Shown here: positions 23,835-35,510 of the stretch, piece after piece
Layout: every line of letters starts with the position of its first letter
Numbering within the stretch: the stretch's first letter is position 1
Assembly: GCA_963556195.1 (NCBI GenBank)
Contig: OY744544.1
Coordinates: 46,376,484-46,440,483 of the forward strand
Length of the DNA: 64,000 bases
Direction of reading: 5' to 3'
Origin: Sepiola atlantica
Lineage: Eukaryota > Mollusca > Cephalopoda > Sepiida > Sepiolidae
The notes under the pieces: model-generated
The model's database searches: none
What the model was told of the DNA's origin: nothing
Seen by the model: only the letters and a program-made list of their open reading frames with translations
Program-made: the position numbers and the translations under genes

Positions 23835-23967
23835 CTATGCATTGGAACGTCTTTCGCACTGTGGCCGTTTTAAAGACATTCTTCTGTAGAATTGCGTCAG
23901 CCAAAAAGCTTAAGAATATGTGAGCGAAGAAACGACTGATGAATGGAAGCATGGATACTATGCCATT
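23835..23967 (-). CDS. SLC17/sialin-like transporter, exon with TM8
   Basis: Acceptor CATTTCAG before 23967 and donor GTAAAC from 23834. Phase 0 entry: NGIVSMLPFISRFFAHIFLS, FLADAILQKNVFKTATVRK, TFQCI plus the first base of Gly. It matches the family segment NGxLSxLPY…SGxLADxLxx…xxxTxVRKxFxxIG (TM8 and the following cytosolic loop with the basic VRK). 133 nt; phase 1 exit fits the exon at 20642. Confidence 0.92.
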
Positions 23968-24809
23968 CTGAAATGGAATGGTAAAATATGACGTTTGATT
24001 AAGTGAAGAATTTAATATATACATATCATTACGATACTTTTTTCTTTTTTAAGGGTAAATGTTGACATTTTTTGGTATTTTGTTAAACAGACTTTGATAT
24101 TTTGTGAGATGACAATCCCCGATAACTATATAATAGTGACATGTATGCCAACCCTACACATATTAATTGACAAACGGCGTGTGTAACAACATCAAGCCAC
24201 GGCCAAAAATTATATCTGAAAAAAAGAAATTACATTTTTGTAAAAAAATGGCTACTACAGAAATATTTAAAAAAAAAGCGAAAATTGTGTTCGCGTGACC
24301 TCACTTTTAACTACGTCCGCTGCACATCAAAATCACCTTGTGCGTTCAAAATCACTGTTGACGCCCAAAGTAAAACTCATTTGTTTCGAGCTGATGACTA
24401 CGTATTTAAGAACTAGAATTTTCAGCACTAAGACAGTTAACACTATATTACGCTCAGCCTCCCTTGCCCCTTTGAAATTCTGAGAGAGCAAATCACAATT
24501 CTCAACTGATGCACACACTGTCACATACATACGCACACTGACAACAGCGACACTCACAAAATGACTAATTCTGTCACACGTATGTATACACTAACAGAAA
24601 ACAAACGCACACACATTCACTTATAATGAACTTTCTATAATCGGAGAACTTAACATTTCAAATGAATATTTACTCACATGAAATAACTTTCACCCAATTG
24701 TAATTTTGTATATATATAAATATATTGTGTTAGTTAAATATTTTTACGTCTTATATTCAGCCTTTATGTTTTTAATTATCAGCGTGGATCTTAGCAACAA
24801 CAGTCAACA

Positions 24810-24856
24810 CCTTATCGAAGCTAACCCTAACCCTAACCCTAACCTTATCGAAGCTA
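24810..24856. repeat. Short interstitial telomeric repeat bounded by 14-bp direct repeats
   Basis: About 3.5 units of CCCTAA lie at 24822-24843. On each side is an identical 14-mer, CCTTATCGAAGCTA (24810-24823 and 24843-24856). TTAGGG is the common animal telomere repeat. The direct repeats look like a filled-in staggered break or target-site duplication. Confidence 0.85.
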
Positions 24857-26354
24857 CGCCCTACGCTGCTACAATCACAGTGAATACATCCGATCTCATA
24901 CAGATTTGTTATTGTGCAGAAAAGTAATATTTCAAGAAATAGTTGATGAAAACACAAAAATATTTTCTTTTAATTTAAGATTTTCAAATTTACTTAGTTT
25001 GTGAATCGAAGCAGGGGGGGGGTCATTTTGACGACTAAACTGCAAGATAAGATACCTCAATCAAATGAAAAAAATATTTAGGCCTGATCGAGTTATCTTC
25101 TCTTTAATTTTACTATGTCTTATGTAAACAGTAAAAAGTGATAGCTACTTACGAAAGATTTTCCGAAACACGAGAAAATTTGAAAAAAAAAATACTTGTT
25201 TGTAAAGACAGCATGGGACGCTGCTTGGGTGTCATAACAGATGTATACATTTGTCACTATTTAAGAACTCAAGTTACAGGGTCGAAGGTGTTGTTATTGC
25301 AAGTTACCCTGTGTAAACATATTAGGATTTTAAGAAGGTTTTTGTTTTATCTGAATGAATGGAATGTACGGCGATAAAAATACAAGATTGTGTGATACGT
25401 GTTTAAAAGGATCATTTGCATTTTCTGCTAATATTGCAGTATAGTTAACAGCCGAAAAATCGATAAAACAAAAAAAAAATACAATAAATAATTTTTACCA
25501 AACACAATATAATTTAATCTTTTACCAACCAGTATAGATTTAAAATTCTGAAACTTTTAAAAAGTTTTTATTGTATTTCAATATAAGGTTTCGTCAATAT
25601 TTTTCTTTCGGATCCAGTAAAAATCCAAGAAGGCTGACGCCATTTTTCGTTCAGCCTCGAGATCTTGAAAAAAATTACAACTAATAACTTTCACCAAACG
25701 TATTACAATTTAATTTTCTACCGATCTCTATACTTTTAACTTTCTGAAACTGTTTTAAAGTTTTTCTATTTCAAAATAAGTTGCAGTATCTCGAAGCTTT
25801 TGGCTTCATGTGGTCAGTCATTTTCTAAGCCACATGAACATCGAAAATAGATTATGAAATAATATAAAACTTACGAACAGTTTTAGCACGTAAAAAGTAT
25901 GCAGGTCGGTAGATAATTAAATTCTACTGATTTTGGTATAAGCTATTTTTTGTTTTTGTTTACGAATTCTTGACTGTTAACTATACTGCAAGATTGTCCA
26001 TTTTCGTTCATAATCGTTCTCAGTGTTATTGTCTTTTTCTTTTTTAGAATTAGTCTTACTTGTTTATAAATTCTTAGTGTGTATTCAAATGACGCCGGCT
26101 GCTTCGTTGATTTAGTTGATGGAGGAAGCTGGATAACTAACCGTATCATCTAAGAAAGGAATTCTTCATTTTTTGCGGTTTAAGATAATTTTTGAAAAAA
26201 CAACGCATAAAATATGAAACATGACAAAGTAAAATAAAAACAACTCTAATAAACGATAAAGAAAAAGTGTACCAATGAAAATATTGCTTCAGAAATAATT
26301 CTCACTATTTAAGGAAGACAATGACATTTCGGAAAAAACGTATTTCTTTGTTAC
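24857..26354. other. Intron sequence, nothing recognised
   Basis: AT-rich. Two related blocks near 25490-25570 and 25670-25760 share accaa, taatttaat, ttaccga and tttaaaattctgaaac-like text, so a diverged local duplication is likely. No gene. Confidence 0.35.
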
Positions 26355-26504
26355 CTGTCTTATATCGTAGCCGAGTACATCACGCATGTATTCCGGAAGC
26401 ATCACCTGGAGTATAACATTTCCCCAGGAATTGCAGATAGCTGCAATAAAAATACCCCACACAGGAATTGATGTCATTATCTTCGCCCATGGAGTAGTCG
26501 TTAT
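26355..26504 (-). CDS. SLC17/sialin-like transporter, exon with TM7
   Basis: Acceptor TTTTTATACAG before 26504 and donor GTAACA from 26354. Phase 0: ITTTPWAKIMTSIPVWGIFI, AAICNSWGNVILQVMLPEYM, RDVLGYDIRQ. It aligns with the SLC17 pattern (V/I)PWxxIxTSxPVWAIxxAxxCxxWGxxxLxxxLPxYxxDVLGxDIxx, which is the cytosolic central loop end and TM7. 150 nt, phase 0 to 0, with no stop in the joined frame. Confidence 0.93.
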
Positions 26505-26579
26505 CTGTATAAAAAGGCATAACAAATAAGATGGCGGGATTTACATTTGGAAATCATGCATGTATAATCGTTGTTTTAA

Positions 26580-26735
26580 ATATAAAATGTATGAAAAATA
26601 TAAATATATAAATCTAACATATAAATTGATATATATATACATATAATATATAAATCTAACATATAAATCTAATATATAAATATAACATATATAAATATAA
26701 CATATATAAATATAAATTAAATACAACATACACAT
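26580..26735. repeat. AT-rich short tandem repeat (ataaatctaacat type)
   Basis: Irregular repetition of atataaatctaacat/atataaatataacat just upstream of the exon at 26504 in gene orientation. Low complexity. Confidence 0.7.
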
Positions 26736-27299
26736 ATACCATATGAATATATCTATCTATGTAAAGCTAGATATGTGTATATGCTTATATATTGGTATGC
26801 GGACCCGCTACCGGAAATGGTGGTGGTCAATCGAATGGCGAAGAGAGATAAAGGATTTATTCACTCATCATGGATTGAAGCGCCCACACTGGTGCAATGA
26901 TTGCATAGTCAAAATAACTTCATATGCTGTTATCCTTCCCTTATACGACGTCTTCTTTCATTTAATATTATTTCAACGTGTACATTTTTATATGAATCGA
27001 TGATAAAAAAATCTGATGAACAAAAATTCAATTACAAAGATTACCGGGCACCTCAACTTAACTCTGATATACTTTAAAAGACGCCCGTTACATTTAAAAT
27101 TCATAAGATGATATTGACTATTTCCCCTTAATAAAGATAAATATTTATTTTCTTTCTAAAAAATGGTTATCTATTTACTTTGCAAAATAATAAATTGCCT
27201 ATGAATAAACACAAAAGCAACTGTTGTCAGCTACAATAAATAAAAGACAATGGTTGCAACAGATATTTCTCTGCATACACGTTCAATTTTATAGACTTT

Positions 27300-27392
27300 A
27301 CAAAGTAACATGGTTGATTGACACTTTATTGTTATTCGATATTATTTCAATATCGAATAACAATAAAGTGTCAATCAACCATGTTACTTTGT
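27300..27392. repeat. Perfect inverted repeat: 44-bp arms, 5-base spacer
   Basis: The left arm (27300-27343) starts ACAAAGTAACATGGTTGATT and ends TTATTCGATATT. The spacer is ATTTC (27344-27348). The right arm (27349-27392) is its exact reverse complement. Every one of the 44 positions pairs. It lies in an SLC17 intron. Confidence 0.95.
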
Positions 27393-28059
27393 TACATTAG
27401 AGGAAAAAATGAAGGCAATACTAAGCGAGCATTCGTATATATTTCCACAAATTTAATTGCCGACATTAATTTTATTTTTACACACTATCCCCCTCTCTCT
27501 CTTACTTTCGTTTTTATAGATTTAATTTTGGAGAGAGATTATAATAGACTAATTTCACTAACTGTGCTTTTATGTGTGCGTGAATCTTTTATTCTTTCTG
27601 GAAATAAATATTTTTTTCTGATTTTTTTTTACAAACAGGTATAGACAGAAAATTGAACTTTGACCCGTTTTCGAAATAGATTAAACAATATTTTCCTTTG
27701 AAAATCTATATAATTGTAAGAAATGTTATTTGTTTTCTGTACTGATCGATATTGATCAAAACATTCGTCGAATATTAAATTTTTCCCGTCAATAAAACGA
27801 AATACTAACTTATTAAGTAATAAAGAAGCAATAATTAAAAAAAACGTATCACAATGTTTTGTAAACCCTGAACTAACTTCTGAAATTTGAAGAGGTACAT
27901 ATATTCTGTTCTTTTATAACGGCCAGTGGAATTTAACAAAATCCAGTGCGTAACCTCTTATTATTTCTAAATTTGAGAGTTAAACAGAACAGCTTCGAAA
28001 GTAATTGTATGAAAAATTTATAAAATTTTGATTGCGAAACAAAAATGTCAGTACAAATA

Positions 28060-28088
28060 CTCCAATGCCGGGGCGGGGCAGCTAGTGA
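28060..28088 (+). mobile_element. Helitron 3' terminus (plus orientation)
   Basis: CCAATGCCGGGGCGGGGC followed by AGCTAGT is a decayed version of the GC-rich hairpin plus CTAG|T end, here on the plus strand. The 5' end was not identified. Confidence 0.45.
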
Positions 28089-28089
28089 T

Positions 28090-30340
28090 TAAATAAAAAG
28101 TTCAGTTCGAAATTGCAGAAGATGACCAACCACAATAAAAGGCACCTGATGAAGGCTAGAGAGTTCAATGACAATGACCAAGATAAGGATGTGAACAGCC
28201 CGAATGACGTCAATGAATGAATTCCAGATAATCAAAAGTGCACGTTACTCGCCATCTTGAGAATCATAACCATGAATGTAAAAATATATTGAATTTCACT
28301 TAACTTCGTAAACGATTGTTCTTCTTACGCCCTTCATAGAATTCATTTTATAACTTGTATAAAAAAGAAACAAGACATTCATCAAGATTAATCCTTTTTC
28401 TAAGACATAATGTTGGTGAAACGACCAGAGAGCAAAAATAAATTATGTGTTATTTATACAATCTTCCACTAAATGTGTTCACTAAAAGTGTTATTGTCAA
28501 TTTCGTACACATGCATGCAAAAGTAAATGCAAAATTAGCAGAGTTTCGGTTATTATCTGTCCAGAGAAACTGTTGCAACTGTAATGAACTAACTGTAATG
28601 AAATACTAAAAGGGTTTGATTTTGTCCAAAAAACATTTTTTGACTGTCTTAATTTTTTAATTCGTATAAAAGTGCATATTTTATTAACGTTTTCGTTTCT
28701 ATAAATTGTTTTCGTTAATATGATATGTTCTTTGAATATGAGCTATAGAGTGCGCTTTTTTAGCTAGAGTTATGCTTCTTTGGGACTTTAATGAGAACCT
28801 AGCGGTGCCTGGTGGCTTGAATGTCTGCAAAAATATTGAAGTTTCTCATGTTGACTGACACGAAAGAGTCTTCATCCCACACCACATCCGGGATCCAGTA
28901 ATTAACATCGAAAACTGTCAACCAAGAATGTGAAGAATAGTCTCAACATCATTATTAGCCTCCGAAGTTTAGGCTGTTTTAACATTCATTCGTTTCTTAA
29001 GATGTTATTGCAATTTGGGGTCGAATTGCGTCTTCAATTCTTCCTCAATTGGATGCATAGAAGACGTTATGACGACTAGAATAATACAGCCACCTCTTCG
29101 CCTCTTCTTCACTGATGACAAGAATTCAATGACTAACTCATCGCCGCGTCCTCCTTGTTTCCCCAAACCTCCGAATTTCATTAACAATCTTGCTCTTCGA
29201 TTACCAAGATGCCGCCTTCTCGCCATCGTCTTTTTCGGACGATAGCATGGATAGGACCTCAACTTCCTTCTCACTACTACTACTACTGCTACTACTACTC
29301 TCCCCTTTTCTACTAAATTAAGATGTGTCCAGAAATAATATTCTACCGACAACAATCAACATTAAGTTTGTAAGAACTCTCAAAACCTTTAAAGTATATA
29401 TTGGGATTTGGGCCAATTAGATCTATTAATTTAGAATTAAATGTGATCAAAATGGACGTTACGTTAAGAACACAACATCGTTTCAATTTGAAATCTGTGC
29501 TATGTGATATGCAGGAGAGAAAGCAATGAAAGAAAGATAGAATATATGTTGTACTGCAAATAATTGGCATTTGCTGGACTTATCTTGTGATGTGGATATT
29601 TCGTCCAAGTAACAGTTCCTGATTTATTTTGTATTTTCTCTGATGACATATTAGGCGAGAAGTTAACCGTTGCTGCTTCTGCCTCACAAATTCGCCATGC
29701 GTGTTAACGCCTGTTGTAGCAGCGATATTGAAACGAGTTGCTTTTATGAACTGCCAGTACAAAAGCCACGCTGGCTTTTCGACCAAACTGGTTTCGTCCG
29801 ACGGCCTGTGATTGTTTTTTCTCGACTAACCACGGATTCTGTCCATAATCGGTCATCTTGCAGTGATTATGTTTCAGTTAAATATATTGTTAGTCTAAAA
29901 GGAAGTAGAAAGAAAGGGCAACTCTTAGCTGACAAAAACTACAGAAAACAACATTTCGTACAGACATACTCTTCTGAAGATAATAGCATGATGGACGGAT
30001 CAAAACGTGGCGAAAATAAAATAAATCAAAAAAGTAAAAACTCTAAAAAAATCTCAAATAGATAACAAGATAATGATATTACAATTATCTTTTAACTCAG
30101 GAGTTAAAACGTGTTTTTCTAAAAGAATTTTAAAAATAATGGTTCTGTAATTATATAGTAATAAAGGTCACCGCTAGCTTTATGATCTGTCTTCGTAATA
30201 CGCAAAAATGATCAGGTCGGCATCAAGCAGCAGCTGAAACCTACCGACATCCGTCCACACGCGGGCACCGACATAGATTCAGACAGGAAGATGAGAATGA
30301 AGCGGGAATGGCTGAAAGGAGACGCGTATAGACGATCGAG
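28090..30340. other. Intron sequence, nothing recognised
   Basis: No frame here resembles a protein family. A (TAC)n-like patch near 29272-29300 gives a valine-rich frame on the minus strand. Confidence 0.35.
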
Positions 30341-30354
30341 TGAAGAGATAGAAA

Positions 30355-30355
30355 G

Positions 30356-30392
<37 letters not shown>

Positions 30393-30521
30393 CGATGAGA
30401 AATTATCAGTTTTTATTTGATTAAATGAAAAAGTATTATTAATTAAAAGTAATAACATATATAATCGATAATGAGATGAAAACCTATTTCTTTAATTAAT
30501 TATTATTACTAAGAGATTTTG

Positions 30522-30525
<4 letters not shown>
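30355..30525 (+). repeat. Dispersed repeat A (GA run, AT-rich core), copy 1
   Basis: A GA microsatellite then atcagtttttatttgatt, aaatgaaaaagtattatta, gatgaaaacctatttc and a tctttaattaattattattac-like stretch, running into an AT microsatellite. The same order recurs at 34755-34937 and 44540-44760, so this is one dispersed repeat family ending in (AT)n. Confidence 0.7.
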
Positions 30526-30590
<65 letters not shown>

Positions 30591-30602
30591 TATATATATA
30601 TA
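30524..30602. repeat. AT microsatellite
   Basis: A pure (TA)n run. Confidence 0.9.
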
Positions 30603-30689
30603 ACTATTTAATGTATCCACATAACATTTTATAAGGAGATACAATTTTTTATATATCAATATTTAGTATTTACTTCAACGGTGCTCGAT

Positions 30690-30799
30690 ACGTAAGTAGA
30701 GCTAAGTAGTAAGCTATGAAAATATATTTATGGCAATTCAACTACACAGAGGCTCACGCGTTTAATCCCTTGGGGAATCTTCAGGTTAAAATGCATGAA

Positions 30800-30803
<4 letters not shown>
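30690..30803 (-). repeat. Dispersed repeat B with a decayed hammerhead-like core
   Basis: On the minus strand: CATGCATTTTAACCTGAAGA, TTCCCCAAGGGATTAAACGC, GTGAGCCTCTGTGTAGTTG, AATTGCCATAAATATATTTT. The same string of motifs is found on the plus strand at 31385-31475 and on the minus strand at 61965-62070. CTGAAGA, a small hairpin and TAAAC occupy the places of a hammerhead core, but with changes at fixed positions. Confidence 0.6.
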
Positions 30804-30859
<56 letters not shown>

Positions 30860-30862
<3 letters not shown>

Positions 30863-31127
30863 TCGATGTACAATACTTATAAATTGTTGTAAATAAAAGC
30901 TAAATTTTAGTTTCCGAAATTGTAGTCTCTGGAGCTCTTTCGTCCAACATCTCATCCGGAGAACTCCTCGTTGGAATACACAATGTAAAATAAAATTCAC
31001 GAGAAAGAGCAAGAATGGAGAAATGAAATGCCGATGAGATGGAAAAATTAGCGTTTAAAATAAATGTAATTCTACAAATCGAGTAAAAAACGTAAACAAT
31101 GGTAGGCTAGTTTTAAAGCCCCCCCCC
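30860..31127 (-). repeat. Left arm of a large inverted repeat (partner 35241-35511)
   Basis: About 265 bp that is nearly identical, in reverse complement, to 35241-35511, including the C/G run at the inner border. Both arms abut AT or GT microsatellites. The arm holds the same stop-free frame in both copies (…FQRGVLRMRCWTKELQRLQF…), which does not match any family I know. Confidence 0.9.
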
Positions 31128-31384
31128 AATTTTTTTTAAAAACTGACACCTAAAATAGAAATGCAAGGAATTACGTGTTAAAATGATTTTACCCATAATA
31201 TTGAAACAACAAAAAACAGGATGTAGGCCACTCTATATAAAACAGAACAATATAACAGGATATAAGAAGTAAAACTAACCGGACCTTTGTTCCTGGGAAG
31301 CCGAACGATTGTCTAAGAGAACAATAAAGAATCTGATTGGTTAACTAGCTAGTCGTGTATATATTAAAAAAACCGGCAAAACAA

Positions 31385-31472
31385 ACTCCATGCATTTTAG
31401 ACTGAAGCTTCACCCAGGGATAACGCGGGAGCCTCTGTGTATCTTAATTGCCATACATATATGTTCATAGCT

Positions 31473-31475
<3 letters not shown>
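31385..31475 (+). repeat. Dispersed repeat B, plus-strand copy
   Basis: CATGCATTTTAGACTGAAGC, TTCACCCAGGGATAACGCG, GGAGCCTCTGTGTATCTTAA and TTGCCATACATATATG correspond to the minus-strand copies at 30690 and 61965. It is more degraded in the hairpin part. Confidence 0.6.
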
Positions 31476-31544
<69 letters not shown>

Positions 31545-31904
31545 TTATTTATTTATATATTTATATATATATATATTCATATATATATATTTATATATGT
31601 ATATTTTATATATATATGTTTTATATATATATTTATATATATATATATTTATATATATATTTATATATATATATATTATATATATATGTTTTATATATAT
31701 ATTTATATATATATTTATATATATATATATATATTTATATATATAGTTATATATATATTTAATATATATATATTGATGTATATATATATTTATATATATA
31801 TTTTATATATATATATGTATATATGTATATATATTTATATGTATATATTATATATATATATATTATATATATATATATATATTATATATATATATATACT
31901 AGCA
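31476..31904. repeat. Long AT-rich microsatellite
   Basis: About 430 bp of (TA)n with TTTA and TGTA interruptions. The 177-residue frame rich in Ile-Tyr that spans it is an artefact of composition. Confidence 0.95.
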
Positions 31905-31907
31905 GGG

Positions 31908-32200
31908 CTACCCGGCGTTGCCCGGGCGATAAAAAAAAACAAAGTAGTAGAAATTAAAGAGTGTGTGTAACATCTTTATATAAAAACTTCAATCTCTCTT
32001 CTTTCTTTAGCCGTCTTTCTTTCCCTGGTCCTCATTATTTCCCTCTCTCCTTCAACCCTCTATTTTCCTCTATTTTCCTTTTTCCCCATATGATTCTTAT
32101 CGTTTTAAATTTGTTAAAAACTTATAATAATGTAATTTACGTAAATTCTTTTTACTAAATATGTATTTTATGTAACTGGATTTTCTTAAGGAAATATGCT
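31908..32200 (-). mobile_element. Helitron 3' terminus (minus orientation), same family as 1807
   Basis: Plus CTAGCAGGGCTACCCGGCG then TTGCCCGGGCG is the best-preserved copy of the terminus: on the minus strand CCCGGG, loop CAACG, CCGGG, then TAGCCCTGCTAG and T. The following bases match 1830-1990 (gtgtgtgtaacatctttata, ctctctt…, tttccct…). The rest of the element is not delimited. Confidence 0.65.
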
Positions 32201-32534
32201 ATGTAAACAAACATTTTGGATGAAAGTTATACATTGTATTTTTGATCCAGAAATAAAATTATATTTTATTTTTTCAAGACTTTAAAATCGAATTTAAATG
32301 CAATGACTTAATCGCTGGCGGCCATGTTGTAATTTCCTATAATTTGCTTTCGTAAAATAGTAGCAATACTTTGATTAGCGTTTGTCGCTTATTTAAAAAA
32401 CAATACCAAAGAACTAAAAATGTAGAGGCGCGTCCCTGGCGCCAAGAAACGTTAAATAAAATTAAAAGTTATTTCAAATTATTAAGTAATTAAATTAAAA
32501 TATGACTCAGAATTTTAAAATTACTATAAAATAT

Positions 32535-32660
32535 CATGAAAAATAACTGAAAACAGTCCCCCCCAATGAAATCTGCCCCATGGACCCCTAAGGGGTTAGT
32601 TTATAGATTCGGGAATACTCCCTTCACCTTACTCTGTGAATTTTACATATAAATGCACTT
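32535..32660 (+). repeat. Direct repeat flanking the 115-bp array, left copy
   Basis: Contains aaatctgccccatggaccc, ctaaggggttagtttataga, ttcgggaatactccc and ttactctgtgaattttaca. It matches 34380-34505 in the same orientation with about 10% difference. Confidence 0.8.
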
Positions 32661-34010
32661 TTTCCCCAACCCCTCAATCTCTCCAGCCATGTCCCCTTCC
32701 CAACTTTTTTTCACTCCCCCTAACCCTGATAAATATTTTAAGTTAAAAAAAAGAAAAAAATTTGGCCCGACCCCTAAAATTTTCCCCGACCCCTCAATCT
32801 CTCCGGTCCCCAAATTCGTTCTTCACTCTCCCCCAACCCTGAGAAATATTTGAAGTTTAAAAAAGAAAACCGAAAAAATTTGGCCCGACCCCTAAAAGGT
32901 TTGGCCCGACCCCTACAATTTTCCCCGACCCCTCAATCTTTCCAGCCCCCCTCCTTAAATTGTTTTTTACTCTCCCCAACCCTGAGAAATATTTTAAGTT
33001 CAAAAAAAAGAAGAAAGAATTTGGCCTGACCCCTAAAATTTCCCCCGACCCCTCAACCTCTCCAGCCCCCCTCCCAACTAATTTTTCACTCTTCCCCAAC
33101 ACTGAGAAATATTTTGAGTTCAAAACAAAAAAAAAAACAAAAAAATTTGGCCTGACCCCTAAAAATTTCGGCCTGACCCCTAAGATATTCCCCGACCCCC
33201 TAATCTCTCAAGCCCACCCAACTTGTTTTTCACTCTCCCACAACCCTGAGAAATATTTTAAGTTAAAAAAAAAAAAATTTGGCCCGACCCCTAAAAAATT
33301 TGGCCTGACCCCTAAAAAATTTGGCCTGACCCCTAAAATTTTCCTTGACCCCCTAATCCTTGCAGCCACCCAACTTTTTTTCACTCTCCCACAACCCTGA
33401 GAAATATTTTAAGTTAAAAAAAACAAAAAATTTGGCCCGACTCCTAAAAAATTTGGCCTGACCCTTAAAAAATTTGGCCTGACCCCTAAAATTTTCCCCG
33501 ACCACCTAATTCTTCCAGCCCCACAAAATTTTTGTTTTCAATATCCCACAACCCTGAGTAATATTTTAAGTTAAAAAAAAAAAAAAATTTAGCCCGACCC
33601 CTAAAAAATTAGGCCTGCACCCTAAAATTTTCCCCGAACTCCTAATCCTTCCAGCCACCCAAACTTTTTTTTCAATCTCCCACAACCCTGAGTAATATTT
33701 TAAGTTAAAAAAAAAAAAAAATTGGCCCGACCCCTAAAAAATTTGGCCTGCCCCTAAAATTTTTCCCCGACCCCCTAATCCTTCCAGCCCCCCCCAACTT
33801 TTTTTTCAATCTCCCACAACTCTGAGAAATATTTTAAGTTAAAAAAAAAAAAAATTTGGCCCGACCCCTAAAAAATTTGGCCTACCCCTAAAATTTTCCC
33901 CGACCCCCTAGTCTCTCAAGCGCCCCCTTCACCCGCCAACGTTTTTTTCACTCTCCCACAACCCTGAGAAATATTTTAAGTTCAAGGAAAAAAAAAATTT
34001 GGCCTGAAAC
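32655..34010. repeat. Tandem array of about 115-bp units (tttggcccgacccctaaaat type)
   Basis: About 11 units, each built from tttggcccgacccctaaa (often doubled or tripled within a unit), ttttccccgaccccctaatc, a ctctcccacaaccctgag motif and aaatattttaagtt followed by a poly(A) run. Units differ in the number of the first block and the A-run length. Frames on both strands are products of the repeat. Confidence 0.85.
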
Positions 34011-34379
34011 ACCAATATTTCTTGGGACCGTTATACTTAAGAGGCACCAATATTTCTAGGGACCGTTATACTTAAGAAGCACCAACATTCGTTTGAAAAT
34101 CAAGGAGGCCTCCTGAGCACTACTGAAATAACTCTTACCGGTGGCCAGGTGCGGATGTGATTGAGCAACCCTACACACTCTTAACGTAGCCTTCCTATGA
34201 TGTTATTGATTTATCCGGACAGAAGTTATGGGATGACCTGATACAACCGGACACAATTTAGGACAAGACCGGGTACATCCGGCAAGGGATTATGGGATGT
34301 TTTCAGTGACTCAGCATTTTTATCGGATTAGTACATAAATACATTAGATAATTTCCAAATTAGTACTAATTAACATTGA

Positions 34380-34505
34380 AATATAACTGAAAAGCCCCCC
34401 CCCCCCTGATGAAATCTGCCCCATGGATCCCTAAGGCGTGGGTTTATAGATTCGGGAATACGCCCATCAACTTACTCTGTGAATTTTACATTAGAATACA
34501 CTTTT
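34380..34505 (+). repeat. Direct repeat flanking the 115-bp array, right copy
   Basis: Partner of 32535-32660. The pair brackets the array, so the array probably expanded inside an older sequence that was itself duplicated. Confidence 0.75.
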
Positions 34506-34659
34506 ATATTGTATCTATATTCTCTAACATTTTTTTCTATAGGGCACACACACACACACACACCCATACAGAATTCAATTTTATATAGAAGATTTATCTA
34601 TATATATTTATATATATATATATTTATATATTTATATATATATATTTTATATATATATT

Positions 34660-34663
34660 AATA

Positions 34664-34715
<52 letters not shown>
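34660..34715. repeat. AT microsatellite
   Basis: A (TA)n run with a few interruptions, preceded by an irregular TTTATATATA tract from about 34600. Confidence 0.85.
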
Positions 34716-34728
<13 letters not shown>

Positions 34729-34754
34729 TGGCTTTTGTTACGCTTGAAGCAATG

Positions 34755-34937
34755 TGTTTATGTGAAGGAGAAATCATCAGTTTTTTTATTTAATTCAATG
34801 TAAACGTATTATTAATTAAAAATAATAAAATACATGATCGATGATGCGATGAAAACCTATTTTTTAAATTAATTCTGGATTTTCTAGTAACATTTAATAT
34901 TATTAAGAGATTTTTTCATATATATATATATATATAG
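34755..34937 (+). repeat. Dispersed repeat A, copy 2
   Basis: Shares with 30355-30525 and 44540-44760 the blocks atcagttttt, gtattattaattaaaa, gatgaaaacctatttttt and aagagattttttcatatata. It ends in an AT run. Confidence 0.65.
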
Positions 34938-35070
34938 TCATGGAAGTTTCTCAACCATTAATCTATATAACCCCCCCCCCCCCCAAAAAAACCTTAAGTC
35001 CCAAGTCGTTCGGTGGAAAATCACTCATGTAAGTCAATTTAACTTTTACAGTTATTATATTAGTTTGCTT
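34935..35070 (+). repeat. Dispersed repeat C, copy 1
   Basis: Contains ggaagtttctcaaccattaa, a C/A-rich run, tggaaaatcactcatgtaag, tcaattt and acagttattatattagtt. The same blocks are at 45925-46065. Confidence 0.7.
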
Positions 35071-35240
35071 CTATATATATATATATATATATACCCATTC
35101 GGCTTTCGTTACGCTTCATGCATTTTGGTTAGCCAGGAATATTTTCTTTTCCATTTTTTGTTTAACATTTCTTTCCGTTTTAGTTTACCAAGTCGTTGAT
35201 TCTCTTTAGGAAAAATTAGTTGGCTAATTTTTTTTTTTTG

Positions 35241-35510
35241 GGGGGGGGGGGCTTTAAAACTAGCCTACCATTGTTTACGTTTTTTACTCGATTTGTAGAA
35301 TTACATTTATTTTAAACGCTAATTTTTCCATCTCATCGGCATTTCATTTCTCCATTCTTGCTCTTTCTCGTGAATTTTATTTTACATTGTGTATTCCAAC
35401 GAGGAGTTCTCCGGATGAGATGTTGGACGAAAGAGCTCCAGAGACTACAATTTCGGAGACTAAAATTTAGCTTTTATTTACAACAATTTATAAGTATTGT
35501 AGATCGAAAC

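Noticed and set aside
29005..29355. 116-residue minus-strand frame
   Set aside because: Valine- and arginine-rich composition from a TAC-rich patch; no motif, and an overlapping plus frame is equally open.
31437..31970. 177-residue plus-strand frame
   Set aside because: Almost entirely Ile-Tyr from an AT microsatellite.
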